Assembly (NCBI RefSeq): GCF_020880995.1
Contig: NZ_JAJISD010000002.1
Span: 62,001-126,000 of the forward strand
Length of the DNA: 64,000 bases
Direction of reading: 5' to 3'
Source of the DNA: Reyranella aquatilis
GTDB taxonomy: Bacteria; Pseudomonadota; Alphaproteobacteria; Reyranellales; Reyranellaceae
Below the pieces are notes generated by a model. The model saw only the letters and a program-made list of their open reading frames with translations, was not told the origin of the DNA and searched no databases. Positions 28,324-36,413 of the stretch are shown here, in pieces. Position 1 is the stretch's first letter. Each line of letters begins with the position of its first letter. Both the position numbers and the translations under genes were made by a program.

Positions 28324-29457
28324 TCACGCGGCCGCTGCCGGACGCGACCAGGCCTGTCCGGCATAGAGGATGATCAGGCCAATTCCGAAGAGATGCGGGA
28401 TGTAGAACCGGATCTCGGACGACGGGTAGAGCAGGAACCGCACGCCCGCGGCGACCAGCAACGCTCCCAGCAGCAGACTGGCCCAGCGGCCGCTGGCGGG
28501 CCGGCCGAGCAGCAGGATCGCCGTCAGCACCGCCGCGACGGCGGCATGCACCCACGGCAGGTGGGAGACCGTGCCGATCTGCGTCAGCAGGATCCTGACG
28601 TAGAGGCCAGGATCGAAGGCCGGATCGAAATCCGTCAGGACGTTCTGCGGCCCGACGAAGTTGAAATGGAACTGTGCCCACCAGCCGATGTGCCTGCCCG
28701 CATAGTAGGCGAAGGCAGCGGCGGCAACCGAGCCCAGCAAGAGCACCAGGGCGGCGCGGTTCTCGCGGCGCGCCGCCAGGACGATGCTCAGGACGACGTT
28801 CAGGATGAGGCCGTCCGGTCGCAGCAGTACTGCCACGAGAAAGCACAGAACCGCCAACCGCACCCGCTCCGCAAGCAGCGCGGCGATACCCGCCACGCAG
28901 GCGAAGGTGAAGATCGTGTCCGGCGACACCATGCTGGCGAAGCTGCCGAGACCGAACAGCAGGACGATCGGAAGCCAGGCCAGGGTCGCGATGCCGTCGA
29001 GACGCCAGGCGCCGTGGACGAGCAGCGCCAGGATCCCGAGGGCGCCGACAAGGCTGACCAGCACGATCGCCCGTACCGGCTCCAGCGCCAGCGTGATCGA
29101 CCTCAGAACGATGACGTAGCCGTACTTGATCTCGTAGAGCGGCAGCTGGCTGATCAGGGCGCTCGGGTTGAGATGCTGCGCTTCGGAATAGCTGGAACCG
29201 GTGGTGAGGTAGGCCAGCGCGGCGGGCGAGAAGTGAGGCTTCACCGCGCTCCAGCTTCGCTCGTGCAGGGCAACCACGTCGATCGAGCCGTCGGCCGAGA
29301 TCGCGGCGGGCTTGAGCACGGCCATCGTGTAGCCGACGACATCCCAGTCGAGCGCCGGGCGGGTCACCGCGAAGAAGACGAAATAGAAACCGACGAGAAC
29401 GGCCAGGACGGCGGAGACGAAGCGCCAGCCCTTCCATTCGGCGAACGCGGTCATCAT
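28324..29457 (-). CDS. Multi-pass membrane protein, GT-C glycosyltransferase-like
   Basis: A 377-aa integral membrane protein with about ten hydrophobic segments. After the first helix comes TRPALDWDVVGYTMAVLKP, an acidic motif in the first outside loop like the D-x-D/E of GT-C transferases such as PMT and ArnT. A second feature is LRPDGLILNVVLSIVLAARRENR. It may therefore move a sugar from a polyprenyl carrier on the periplasmic side; the evidence is only topology plus this motif. ATG at 29457 with GGGGAGAG 8 nt upstream. It converges with the GNAT gene (4 bp) and is divergent from the dioxygenase. Confidence 0.6.
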   Translation of the reverse strand: MMTAFAEWKGWRFVSAVLAVLVGFYFVFFAVTRPALDWDVVGYTMAVLKPAAISADGSIDVVALHERSWSAVKPHFSPAALAYLTTGSSYSEAQHLNPSALISQLPLYEIKYGYVIVLRSITLALEPVRAIVLVSLVGALGILALLVHGAWRLDGIATLAWLPIVLLFGLGSFASMVSPDTIFTFACVAGIAALLAERVRLAVLCFLVAVLLRPDGLILNVVLSIVLAARRENRAALVLLLGSVAAAAFAYYAGRHIGWWAQFHFNFVGPQNVLTDFDPAFDPGLYVRILLTQIGTVSHLPWVHAAVAAVLTAILLLGRPASGRWASLLLGALLVAAGVRFLLYPSSEIRFYIPHLFGIGLIILYAGQAWSRPAAAA

Positions 29458-29502
29458 GAATTTTTCTCTCCCCTGCACGCACTATGCGCGGCGGATTGAC
29501 CG

Positions 29503-29533
29503 TTGAGCAACAGGGGGAGCCCTCTGCTATTGT
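29503..29533 (+). promoter_or_regulatory. Putative promoter of the TauD-type dioxygenase gene
   Basis: A -35-like TTGAGC (29503-29508) and an extended -10-like TGCTATTGT (-10 hexamer TATTGT at 29528-29533), 19 nt apart. Transcription would start near 29540, at or next to the ATG at 29541. No ribosome binding site precedes that ATG, so the mRNA could be leaderless. Confidence 0.4.
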
Positions 29534-29540
29534 ATCATTC

Positions 29541-30614
29541 ATGAGCAATCGCACCCCTCTGACCGGTCCGTCCGTCTGGCACGGCAAGGACATCAAGAAT
29601 TCCTCACGCTGGATTCGCGAACTGACTCCCGATGGCGTCGATGAACTCGACGCGGCTCTCAAGGGTCTCGGCGGCATGCCGTGGCAGGAGATCACACGGG
29701 AAGACTTCTACCTGCCCTCGCTCGACGAACTGTTCGACGACATCGCCGACGAACTCGAGAACGGTAGCGGCATCGTCAAGCTGCGCGGCATTCCGGTCGA
29801 TCGCTATTCGGAAGATGACCTGCGCCGCCTCTACTTCGCGATCGGCACGCATATCGGGACGCCGGTCTTCCAGAATCGCAGCGGCGAGCTGATGCGCGCG
29901 ATCCGCGACGAGGGCGCCCATGTCGGCCGCACCTACGGCGAGACCAAGGACGAGAAGGGTTCGACCTTCCTCTCCTCCTATGCCCGCACGCTGACCAATG
30001 GCGGGCTGCGATTCCATACCGACCGCACCGACGTGGTCGGCCTTCTGTGCGTTCGCCAGGCGCGCGCCGGCGGCGTCAGCAAGCTCGCCTCCACGCCGGC
30101 CATCCATAACGCCATTCTCGAGCGGCGGCCCGACCTCCTCGAGCTGCTGTTCCAGGACTACTGGCGCAGCCGCTTCGGCGAGGAAGGCACCAAGAAGGAC
30201 GGCGAGGCGACGACGCGCGAGACCGCCTACCCGCTGCCGATCTTCGGCCTGCGCGACGGCAAGTTCACCTCGCACTATTCGCTGACCTTCATCGAGGCGG
30301 CGCAGATGGCACCCGGGGTGCCGAAGCTCACCGACGCCCAGCGCGAGGCGATCGACGTGCTGATGCAGACCGCGGAGGAACTGTGCTTCGAGATGACGCT
30401 CGAGCCGGGCGACCTGCAGCTCATCAATAGCCACGTCACCTATCACGGGCGCACGCCGTTCGAGGACGATGCGTCGTCGGGCCACGACCGGCTGCTGCTT
30501 CGCCTCTGGCTGACCATGCGCAACAACCGCCCCCTGCCCCAGGGCCACGAGATCCTCTGGCAGGAAATCGAGGCCGGGCGGCCGCGCGGCGGCATCCGCC
30601 AGATCGAACTGTAA
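29541..30614 (+). CDS. TauD/TfdA-family 2-oxoglutarate dioxygenase
   Basis: A 357-aa Fe(II)/2-oxoglutarate-dependent oxygenase. The first metal motif is H159-x-D161 within LRFHTDRTDVVGLL, and the distal His lies in LQLINSHVTYHGRTPFEDD, with the oxoglutarate-binding Arg in LLLRLWLTMRNNRP. The family releases sulfite or aldehydes by hydroxylating small carboxylic or sulfonic substrates; the SAM-like GTHIGTPVFQNR region fits the TfdA group. ATG at 29541 is the family start. A tight GC hairpin follows its stop. Confidence 0.93.
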   Translation: MSNRTPLTGPSVWHGKDIKNSSRWIRELTPDGVDELDAALKGLGGMPWQEITREDFYLPSLDELFDDIADELENGSGIVKLRGIPVDRYSEDDLRRLYFAIGTHIGTPVFQNRSGELMRAIRDEGAHVGRTYGETKDEKGSTFLSSYARTLTNGGLRFHTDRTDVVGLLCVRQARAGGVSKLASTPAIHNAILERRPDLLELLFQDYWRSRFGEEGTKKDGEATTRETAYPLPIFGLRDGKFTSHYSLTFIEAAQMAPGVPKLTDAQREAIDVLMQTAEELCFEMTLEPGDLQLINSHVTYHGRTPFEDDASSGHDRLLLRLWLTMRNNRPLPQGHEILWQEIEAGRPRGGIRQIEL

Positions 30615-30627
30615 TCATTGCCGGGCG

Positions 30628-30670
30628 CGCGCCACTGCGCGCGGGGTAACCCCCGCGCTGAAGTGGCGCG
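30628..30670 (+). terminator. Long GC hairpin after the dioxygenase gene
   Basis: A two-part perfect stem: outer 9 bp CGCGCCACT / AGTGGCGCG (30628-30636, 30662-30670) and inner 8 bp GCGCGGGG / CCCCGCGC (30639-30646, 30651-30658) with a TAAC loop. It starts 14 nt after the stop codon of the dioxygenase. There is no T-run, so it may be a T-less terminator, an RNA-stabilising end or a repeat. Confidence 0.6.
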
Positions 30671-30682
30671 GTGCCGATCTAT

Positions 30683-30728
30683 TTGGTTGACTAGGAAACC
30701 ATATTTCATTAGTTTCCTAGTCAACCAA
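30683..30728. promoter_or_regulatory. MarR operator: 17-bp perfect inverted repeat over promoter and start codon
   Basis: TTGGTTGACTAGGAAAC at 30683-30699 is repeated inverted at 30712-30728 with a 12-nt spacer. The right arm ends on the A of the marR ATG. Each arm contains GTTGACTAGGAAAC, itself a partial dyad (10 of 14 symmetric), so two MarR dimers could sit side by side. TTGACT (30687-30692) could be the -35 box and TAGTTT (30710-30715) the -10, both inside the repeat, so binding would silence the gene. No other explanation fits a perfect palindrome here. Confidence 0.85.
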
Positions 30729-31174
30729 TGGCATCCGATCTCGAATTCCATCTCGGCTACTGGCTGCGCTTCGTGTCCAACCACGTCTCGCATGCCTTCA
30801 GCCTCAAGCTGCAGGCCCGCGACGTGACCGTGGCCGAATGGGTCGTGTTGCGCGACCTGTTCGATGGCGACGGTGTAGCGCCCAGCCTGTTGGCCGACCG
30901 GCTGGGCATGACCCGTGGCGCGATCTCCAAACTTGCCGATCGTCTGATCGCCAAGGAGCTCATCGAGCGCACCGCAGCGATGGAGGACCGGCGGCAGCAG
31001 ACGCTGTCGTTGACGGCGGCCGGACGAAAGCTCGTGCCGGCCCTGTCGGCGCTGGCCGACCGTAACGACGCGGAGTTCTTCGGCCATCTGAAACCTGCCG
31101 AGCGCGCGGCGCTCGAAAAGATGCTGCGCGACATCGTGCGCCGGCACGATCTCAAGACCATCCCCACCGAATAG
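30728..31174 (+). CDS. MarR-family transcriptional regulator
   Basis: A 148-aa winged-helix regulator. The recognition area is VAEWVVLRDLFDGDGVAPSLLADRLGMTRGAISKLADRLIAKELIER, followed by the wing EDRRQQTLSLTAAGRKL, and a C-terminal dimerisation helix. It binds as a dimer and usually responds to small phenolic ligands. ATG at 30728 is inside a perfect palindrome (its own probable operator) and has no ribosome binding site upstream, pointing to autoregulation and leaderless translation. It is followed 9 bp later by a DUF1398 gene in the same operon. Confidence 0.94.
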   Translation: MASDLEFHLGYWLRFVSNHVSHAFSLKLQARDVTVAEWVVLRDLFDGDGVAPSLLADRLGMTRGAISKLADRLIAKELIERTAAMEDRRQQTLSLTAAGRKLVPALSALADRNDAEFFGHLKPAERAALEKMLRDIVRRHDLKTIPTE

Positions 31175-31183
31175 GACAGAAGC

Positions 31184-31576
31184 ATGGATGTCGCTGTCAT
31201 CGAGGAATGCGCCCTCGCCTCCCACGAGGAACGCATCAGCTTCGGCGAGGTCGTGGAACGGCTGATCGGCGCCGGCGTCGAGCGCTATCACGTCGACCTC
31301 GTCCGTGGCGAATCGACCTACTTCATGCCCGACGGCCAGTCCCATCGCGTAACGTACCGACCGGTCGACACACGACCGGCTGATTCCTTCTCGGCCGAGA
31401 GCGTCCTGGCGGCCGTGCGGTCGATACAGGCGGGCCGGACGAAGTACCTGACCTTCTGTCGTCAGATCATGGAAGCCGGCTGTGTCGGCTATCTGGTCTC
31501 GATGCAGGGCCGGCGCGCCGTTTATTGCGGTCGCAGCGGCGAGACCTACGTCGAGCCGTTTCCCGCCAACCGCTGA
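31184..31576 (+). CDS. DUF1398 family protein
   Basis: A 130-aa cytoplasmic protein with the pattern seen in DUF1398/YbcV-type proteins: GVERYHVDLVRGESTYFMPDG early and TFCRQIMEAGCVGYLVSMQGRRAVYCGRSGETY late. The family has no established function. It starts 9 bp after marR (AGGACAGAAG precedes the ATG), so it is probably the target or partner repressed by the regulator. It converges on livM (3 bp between stops). Confidence 0.8.
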   Translation: MDVAVIEECALASHEERISFGEVVERLIGAGVERYHVDLVRGESTYFMPDGQSHRVTYRPVDTRPADSFSAESVLAAVRSIQAGRTKYLTFCRQIMEAGCVGYLVSMQGRRAVYCGRSGETYVEPFPANR

Positions 31577-31579
31577 GGT

Positions 31580-32635
31580 TCAGCGCTTCTGGCGCAGGCG
31601 GCCGACGATGCCCGCCGGAAAGAAATAGACGCAGAGGATGAAGGCCACGCCCAGCCACAGCAGCCAGCGGTCGGGATGGAACAGGTTGGCGAGCAGCGGC
31701 ACGCCCAGCAGCGCCTTGTTGGCGACGGCCAGCAGGTCCTGCAGGTAGTTCTGGGCGAACACCAGCAGCACCGCGCCGATCACGGCACCGTACATCGTGC
31801 CCATGCCGCCGATCACGACCATCAGCAGGATGTCGACCATGATGTCGAAGCTGAGCGTCGTGTCGGGATTGGTCTGGCTGGACCATAGGGCGAGCAGCGC
31901 CCCGGCCAGCGCTGCCGTCGCGGCGGCGATGCAGCTCGCGATGGTGCGATAGACCACGGTGCGGTAGCCGATCGCCTCGGCGCGGAACGGATTCTCGCGG
32001 ATCGCCATCAGCACGCTGCCGAATGGCGAGTTCACGATGCGCAGCAGGACCAGGATCAGGGCCAGCGACGCGGTGTAGACGAGATAGTAGTCGAGAAGGC
32101 GGCCGTTCAGCCTCACGCCGAACAACGTGTCGCCGAAGGAGAACGACGCGCGCAGCGCCGCCGGGAGCCGGTAGTTCAGCCCGTCCTCGCCGCCGGTGAG
32201 ATCGGAAAGTTGAGACGCCAGGATCGCGAAGGCGCTGGCGACCGCCAGGGTGATCATGGCGAAGAAGATCGTGCGCACGCGCAGGCTGAACAGGCCGATC
32301 ACGGTCGCGAGCACGATGGCGAGCAGCAGGCCGGCCACCGTACCCACCGCGACCGCGTCCCACCCCGCCCCCATGCGCGTGAGCGAGATGGCGACACCAT
32401 AGGCGCCGATGCCGAAGAACATGGTGTGGGCGAAGGAAACGATGCCGGTATAGCCCAGGAGCAGGTCGAACGATGCGGCCAGCACGATGAAAACGCAGAT
32501 CTTGGCCGCGACGTTCAGCGACTTGGCACCGGGGAACAGAAACGGCGCGACCGCCAGCCCCACCAGGATCGCGACCAGCGCCAGCGCCAGCCAGCGGCTC
32601 CTCGGCAGGTCGTCGGACAGGATCGAGCGCAGCAT
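31580..32635 (-). CDS. livM: Branched-chain amino-acid-type ABC permease, LivM family
   Basis: A 351-aa permease with about nine hydrophobic segments. The LivM signature is seen as LLLGYTGIVSFAHTMFFGIGAYG, SVLMAIRENPFRAEAIGYRTV and VVIGGMGTMYGAVIGAVLLV. It is the last gene of a binding protein-livG-livF-livH-livM operon, starting 4 nt after livH. The importer family takes up branched-chain amino acids, amides, urea or aromatic acids; the operon shows no substrate clue. Confidence 0.93.
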   Translation of the reverse strand: MLRSILSDDLPRSRWLALALVAILVGLAVAPFLFPGAKSLNVAAKICVFIVLAASFDLLLGYTGIVSFAHTMFFGIGAYGVAISLTRMGAGWDAVAVGTVAGLLLAIVLATVIGLFSLRVRTIFFAMITLAVASAFAILASQLSDLTGGEDGLNYRLPAALRASFSFGDTLFGVRLNGRLLDYYLVYTASLALILVLLRIVNSPFGSVLMAIRENPFRAEAIGYRTVVYRTIASCIAAATAALAGALLALWSSQTNPDTTLSFDIMVDILLMVVIGGMGTMYGAVIGAVLLVFAQNYLQDLLAVANKALLGVPLLANLFHPDRWLLWLGVAFILCVYFFPAGIVGRLRQKR

Positions 32636-32639
32636 CGTC

Positions 32640-33614
32640 CTACCTCTTCGCCACGGGATAGAGGCCCTGCGGCCGCCACAGCAGGACCAGCGCCATCAGC
32701 AGGATGTTGGAACCCAGCGCCACCTTGGGCGCGAGGAAGCCGATATAGTTGGCCGTCAGTCCCACCAGCAGCGCGCCGACGAAGCAGCCGCCGACGGAGC
32801 CAAGCCCGCCGATGATGATGACGATGAACACCAGCACGGCGACCTGGGCGCCGATCGCCGCCGTCACGGTCTCCTGATAGAGGCCCCACATGGCGCCGCC
32901 CAGGCCCGCCAGCGCCGAGCCGACCACGAACACGCCGACGAACAGGCGGCGGATGCGGTAGCCCAGCGCCTCGACCATCTCGCCGTTCTCGACGCCGGCC
33001 CGGATCAGCAGCCCCAGCCGCGTGCGGTTGAGCGTCAGCGCCAGCGCGGCGAACACGACAAGACCCACGACGACGGCCAGCACGCGATACTTCTCGATCG
33101 CGATATCGCCGAACAGGAACGCCCCACGCAGCGCCGTCGGCCGGCTGAGCGTGATCTGGTCCGGTCCCCAGATCACCTTCAGGAGCTGCTCGGCCACGAT
33201 CAGGCCGCCGGTGGTCACCAGGATCTGCTTCAGGTGCTGGCCATAGACCGGTCGCACGATCACCCGCTCGAAGCCCAGCCCCAGCACGCCGCTCACCACC
33301 ATCGCCGCCAGCACCGCCGGGCCGATGGCCGCGAGATTGAGCCAGATCGAGTCCGCCGTCATCCACGGCGCGAGCGCCAGCATGACGCTCGCCGCCACGA
33401 AAGCGCCCACCGCGATGAAGGCGCCATGGCCGAAGTTGAGTACGTCCATCAGGCCGAAGGTAAGCGTGAGCCCCGAGGCCATGATGAAGATCATCAAGCC
33501 CATCGCGAGCCCCGCGACGGTGAGCGTCACCCAGCTCGCCGGCGAGCCGATCAGCGGCAGGGCGCCGATCATCAGGGCCGGGATGAGCAGCAGCGGGAGC
33601 CAATCACGTTTCAT
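32640..33614 (-). CDS. livH: Branched-chain amino-acid-type ABC permease, LivH family
   Basis: A 324-aa permease: GLMIFIMASGLTLTFGLMDVLNFGHGAFIAVGAF is the family core, with GVENGEMVEALGYRIRRLF (coupling loop) and IIIGGLGSVGGCFVGALLVG. ATG at 33614 is preferred over an upstream frame extension (33686) that overlaps livF. It pairs with LivM to form the channel; gap to livF is 10 bp. Confidence 0.93.
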   Translation of the reverse strand: MKRDWLPLLLIPALMIGALPLIGSPASWVTLTVAGLAMGLMIFIMASGLTLTFGLMDVLNFGHGAFIAVGAFVAASVMLALAPWMTADSIWLNLAAIGPAVLAAMVVSGVLGLGFERVIVRPVYGQHLKQILVTTGGLIVAEQLLKVIWGPDQITLSRPTALRGAFLFGDIAIEKYRVLAVVVGLVVFAALALTLNRTRLGLLIRAGVENGEMVEALGYRIRRLFVGVFVVGSALAGLGGAMWGLYQETVTAAIGAQVAVLVFIVIIIGGLGSVGGCFVGALLVGLTANYIGFLAPKVALGSNILLMALVLLWRPQGLYPVAKR

Positions 33615-33624
33615 GGGGCGCGTT

Positions 33625-34350
33625 TCATTGGTGCGTGTCCATGCCGAGGCCCAGCAGGTGCTGCTGCAGCGCGGAGTCGGCGGCAAAGGCCGCCATTCCG
33701 CCCTGGTGCGCCACCCTGCCGTCGTCCATCACCGCGACGGAATCACCGAGCTGGCGGGCAAAGGCGAAGTTCTGCTCGACCACGAGCAAGGTCGACTCGC
33801 CGTCCTTCAGCTCACGGAACGCGTCGATCATGTTGGCGATGATGGCGGGCGCCAGCCCCTTGGTCGGCTCGTCGATCAGCAGCAGGCGGCGCGGCTCGAT
33901 GATGGCGCGCGCCACCGCCAGCATCTGCTTCTGGCCGCCCGACAGGAGCCCCGCCGGCAGCATCCAGAACCGCTTCAGCGCCTCGAAGCGCCCGAAGATC
34001 CAGTCCAGCCGCTTCTGGTCCATCGGCCCCGAACGCGCCGCCAGGACAAGATTCTCCTGCACCGTGAGGTCGGCAAAGATCGCCATGCTCTCGGGCACGT
34101 AGGCGATCCCCAGCCGCGCGATGTCGGGCGTGGGCATGTTCGTGATGTCGCGTCCATCGAAGCGGATCTCGCCGGCGGCCGCGCGCCACATGCCCATGAT
34201 GGTGCGCAGGGTCGTGGTCTTCCCCGCCCCGTTGCGTCCGAGCAGCATGGTGAGCCCGCCCTCGGCCACGTCGAACTCGACGCCGTGCAGGATGTGGTAG
34301 TGGCCGATATGCGTCTGCACGCCGCGCAGAGAGAGGAGAGGTTCAGCCAT
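33625..34350 (-). CDS. livF: Branched-chain amino-acid-type ABC ATPase, LivF family
   Basis: An ATPase of about 241 aa with Walker A GRNGAGKTT, signature LLSGGQKQMLAVARAI, Walker B RLLLIDEPTKGL and H-loop VVEQNFAFA. The YVPESMAIFADLTVQENL region is typical of LivF. ATG at 34350 (MAEPLLSL) is preferred over the upstream extension to 34368; it overlaps livG by 8 nt. Confidence 0.94.
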   Translation of the reverse strand: MAEPLLSLRGVQTHIGHYHILHGVEFDVAEGGLTMLLGRNGAGKTTTLRTIMGMWRAAAGEIRFDGRDITNMPTPDIARLGIAYVPESMAIFADLTVQENLVLAARSGPMDQKRLDWIFGRFEALKRFWMLPAGLLSGGQKQMLAVARAIIEPRRLLLIDEPTKGLAPAIIANMIDAFRELKDGESTLLVVEQNFAFARQLGDSVAVMDDGRVAHQGGMAAFAADSALQQHLLGLGMDTHQ

Positions 34351-35095
34351 GGTCTGCCGTCGAGCCAAGGTACGCTTCGCGCACGATGTCGGAGTTGATG
34401 ACCTCGGCGGGCTTGCCGTCGGCGACCAGCTTGCCCTGGTGCAGCACCACGATGCGGTCGGAGAGCGAGCGCACCACGTCCATCTTGTGCTCGACCAGCA
34501 GGATGGTCTTGTCGCCGCGCTGCTTGATGGCGGCGATGATGTCGAGGATCGTCGGTACCTCGTCGATGCTCATGCCGGCCGTCGGCTCGTCGAACATGAA
34601 CACGTCCGGTTCCAGCGCCAGCAGGATCGCGACCTCGAGCTTGCGCTGGTCGCCGTGCGGCAGGGTCGCGGCAATCGCCTGGGCGCGGTCGGCCAGCGAT
34701 ACGGCAGCGAGATGCGCCATCGCCTGGTCGATCAGCTCGCGATGCGTGAGCGTGCGGCTGAACAGGTCGTAGCCCTTGCCGCTCTTCACCTGCACCGCCA
34801 GGCGCACGTTCTCGAGCGTGCTGAGATTGGGAAAGAGATTGGTGAGCTGGAAGGCACGGCCGAGACCGAGCCGCGTCCGGCGCGGCGCGGCGAGGCTCGT
34901 GATGTCCTCGCCGTTCAGGGTGACGCGGCCTGAGGTGGCCGGGAGCTGCCCGGAGATGAGGTTGAAGTAGGTTGTCTTGCCCGCACCGTTCGGTCCGACG
35001 ATCGAGGTGAGCGTACCCTTCTCGAAGGCGCACGACACCCCGTCGACGGCCGCATGTCCGCCGAAGCGGATAGTGAGGTCCTTGGTTTCGAGCAT
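34343..35095 (-). CDS. livG: Branched-chain amino-acid-type ABC ATPase, LivG family
   Basis: An ATPase of about 250 aa: Walker A GPNGAGKTT, GLGRAFQLTNLFPNLSTLENV, signature region LPHGDQRKLEVAILLAL, Walker B VFMFDEPTAGM and H-loop LLVEHKMDVV. The missing LSGG (LPHGDQRK) is the normal LivG variant. ATG at 35095 is likely; a TTG at 35107 is possible. It is preceded by a palindromic repeat that separates it from its binding-protein gene. Confidence 0.93.
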   Translation of the reverse strand: MLETKDLTIRFGGHAAVDGVSCAFEKGTLTSIVGPNGAGKTTYFNLISGQLPATSGRVTLNGEDITSLAAPRRTRLGLGRAFQLTNLFPNLSTLENVRLAVQVKSGKGYDLFSRTLTHRELIDQAMAHLAAVSLADRAQAIAATLPHGDQRKLEVAILLALEPDVFMFDEPTAGMSIDEVPTILDIIAAIKQRGDKTILLVEHKMDVVRSLSDRIVVLHQGKLVADGKPAEVINSDIVREAYLGSTADHG

Positions 35096-35115
35096 TCGTC
35101 GATGCAAAGCAAAGT

Positions 35116-35187
35116 TGTCATCCCGAGGCCACAGGCCGAGGGACCTTTACTGTCCAGCAAAGGTCCCTCGCTACGCTCGGGATGACA
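35116..35187. repeat. 72-bp two-stem palindromic repeat inside the liv operon
   Basis: An outer 12-bp inverted repeat TGTCATCCCGAG / CTCGGGATGACA (35116-35127, 35176-35187) encloses an inner 11-bp stem GAGGGACCTTT / AAAGGTCCCTC (35138-35148, 35159-35169) with a 10-nt loop. There is no T-run. It lies between the binding-protein stop and livG, where REP-like elements often stabilise the upstream message. It looks like a member of a dispersed family, but only one copy is in this window. Confidence 0.85.
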
Positions 35188-35196
35188 GTCTTCGCG

Positions 35197-36387
35197 TCAG
35201 CGCTTGTTCTTGATCGGCAGCGTCATCTCCGACGCCGGGATCACGCGCACCAGTTCGAGCAGGTCGACATTGTCCGGCGCGTCCTTCTTCATGCGCCAGT
35301 GGTACATCTCCTGCAGGGCCTGGTGGTCTTCCTTGCGGAAGGTCATCGTGCCCTTGGGCGTGTCGAAGCTCATGCCCTCCATGGCGGCGATCAGCTTTTC
35401 GCTGTCGGTAGACTTGGCCTTCTTGACGGCCTCGACCAGCGCGATGGCCGCGCTCATGCCACCGGCGACGAAGAAGTCCGGCGGCACGCCGTTGTTCTTC
35501 TTCTTGTATTCGGTAACCAGCCAGTCGTTCACCGGGTTCTTCGGGAAGCCCCAGTAGTAGTAGATCGCGCCTTCGAGGCCGGGAAATTGCTTCCAGCCGG
35601 CCATCACCGGCAGCAGGTTGCCGCCCGGTGCCATCTCGATGCCGAAGCGCTCGGGCTTCAGGTCCATCAGCTTCGGCAGCGGGTGGGCGCCGGCCCACAC
35701 CACGACCACGACCTTGCGGCCGGGCTTGTCCTTCAGCGCGTCGAAGATGCGCTGCGCGGAGGCGGTGAAGTCGGTCGTGGCCTGCGGTGCATACTCCTCG
35801 TGGACCACCTTGGCCTTGGAACCGACGGCCGCAAGGGCCGCCTTCACCGCGGCGACGCCGTCCTTGCCGAAGGCATAGTCCTGCGCGAGCGTGGCGATGC
35901 TGATGTTCTCGTCCTTCAGGGTCGCGGCGGAAGCCAGGGCGTCCTGCGTGGAGTTGCGCCCGGTGCGGAAGATGTAGCGGTTCCACTTCTCGCCGGTGAT
36001 CTGGTCGGCCACGGCCGGCTCGACGATCAGCAGCTTCTTGTATTCCTCGGCCACCGGCAGCATGGCGAGCGCGCCCGCCGAGCCCGTGGTGCCGACGGCG
36101 ATGTCGACCTTGTCGTCGCCATAGGCCTGTTCGAGGGCGGCCTTGGCGAGGTCCGGCTTGAACTGGTCGTCCTTCAGGATGACCTGGATCTTGCGGCCGT
36201 CGACTTCCATCGTGCCCTTGGTCGCGTATTCCAGGCCCAGCATGAAGCCGGCCTCGGTCTGCCGCGCATAGGCTTCGAGCGGACCGGTCTTGCTGTAGAT
36301 CAGCGCGACCTTGAGCGGCGGCTGCTGGGCGGCGACCGGCCCGGCCAGAAGCAGGCCCGACAGCGCCAGGAACGAACGACGGATCAT
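35197..36387 (-). CDS. Branched-chain amino-acid-type ABC substrate-binding protein
   Basis: A 396-aa periplasmic receptor of the Leu/Ile/Val-binding (Peripla_BP_6) fold. It has a short signal peptide (SFLALSGLLLAGPVAAQQ), then KVALIYSKTGPLEAYARQTEAGFMLG, the domain 1 strand VDIAVGTTGSAGAL, and YYYWGFPKNPVNDWLV. The ligand is unknown; amide, amino acid and aromatic ligands are known in the family. ATG at 36387 has an AAGGAGG ribosome binding site. The liv operon begins here or at the hydrolase gene 26 bp upstream. Confidence 0.92.
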   Translation of the reverse strand: MIRRSFLALSGLLLAGPVAAQQPPLKVALIYSKTGPLEAYARQTEAGFMLGLEYATKGTMEVDGRKIQVILKDDQFKPDLAKAALEQAYGDDKVDIAVGTTGSAGALAMLPVAEEYKKLLIVEPAVADQITGEKWNRYIFRTGRNSTQDALASAATLKDENISIATLAQDYAFGKDGVAAVKAALAAVGSKAKVVHEEYAPQATTDFTASAQRIFDALKDKPGRKVVVVVWAGAHPLPKLMDLKPERFGIEMAPGGNLLPVMAGWKQFPGLEGAIYYYWGFPKNPVNDWLVTEYKKKNNGVPPDFFVAGGMSAAIALVEAVKKAKSTDSEKLIAAMEGMSFDTPKGTMTFRKEDHQALQEMYHWRMKKDAPDNVDLLELVRVIPASEMTLPIKNKR

Positions 36388-36413
36388 GAAGAACCTCCTT
36401 AGAAGAGGCCCTT

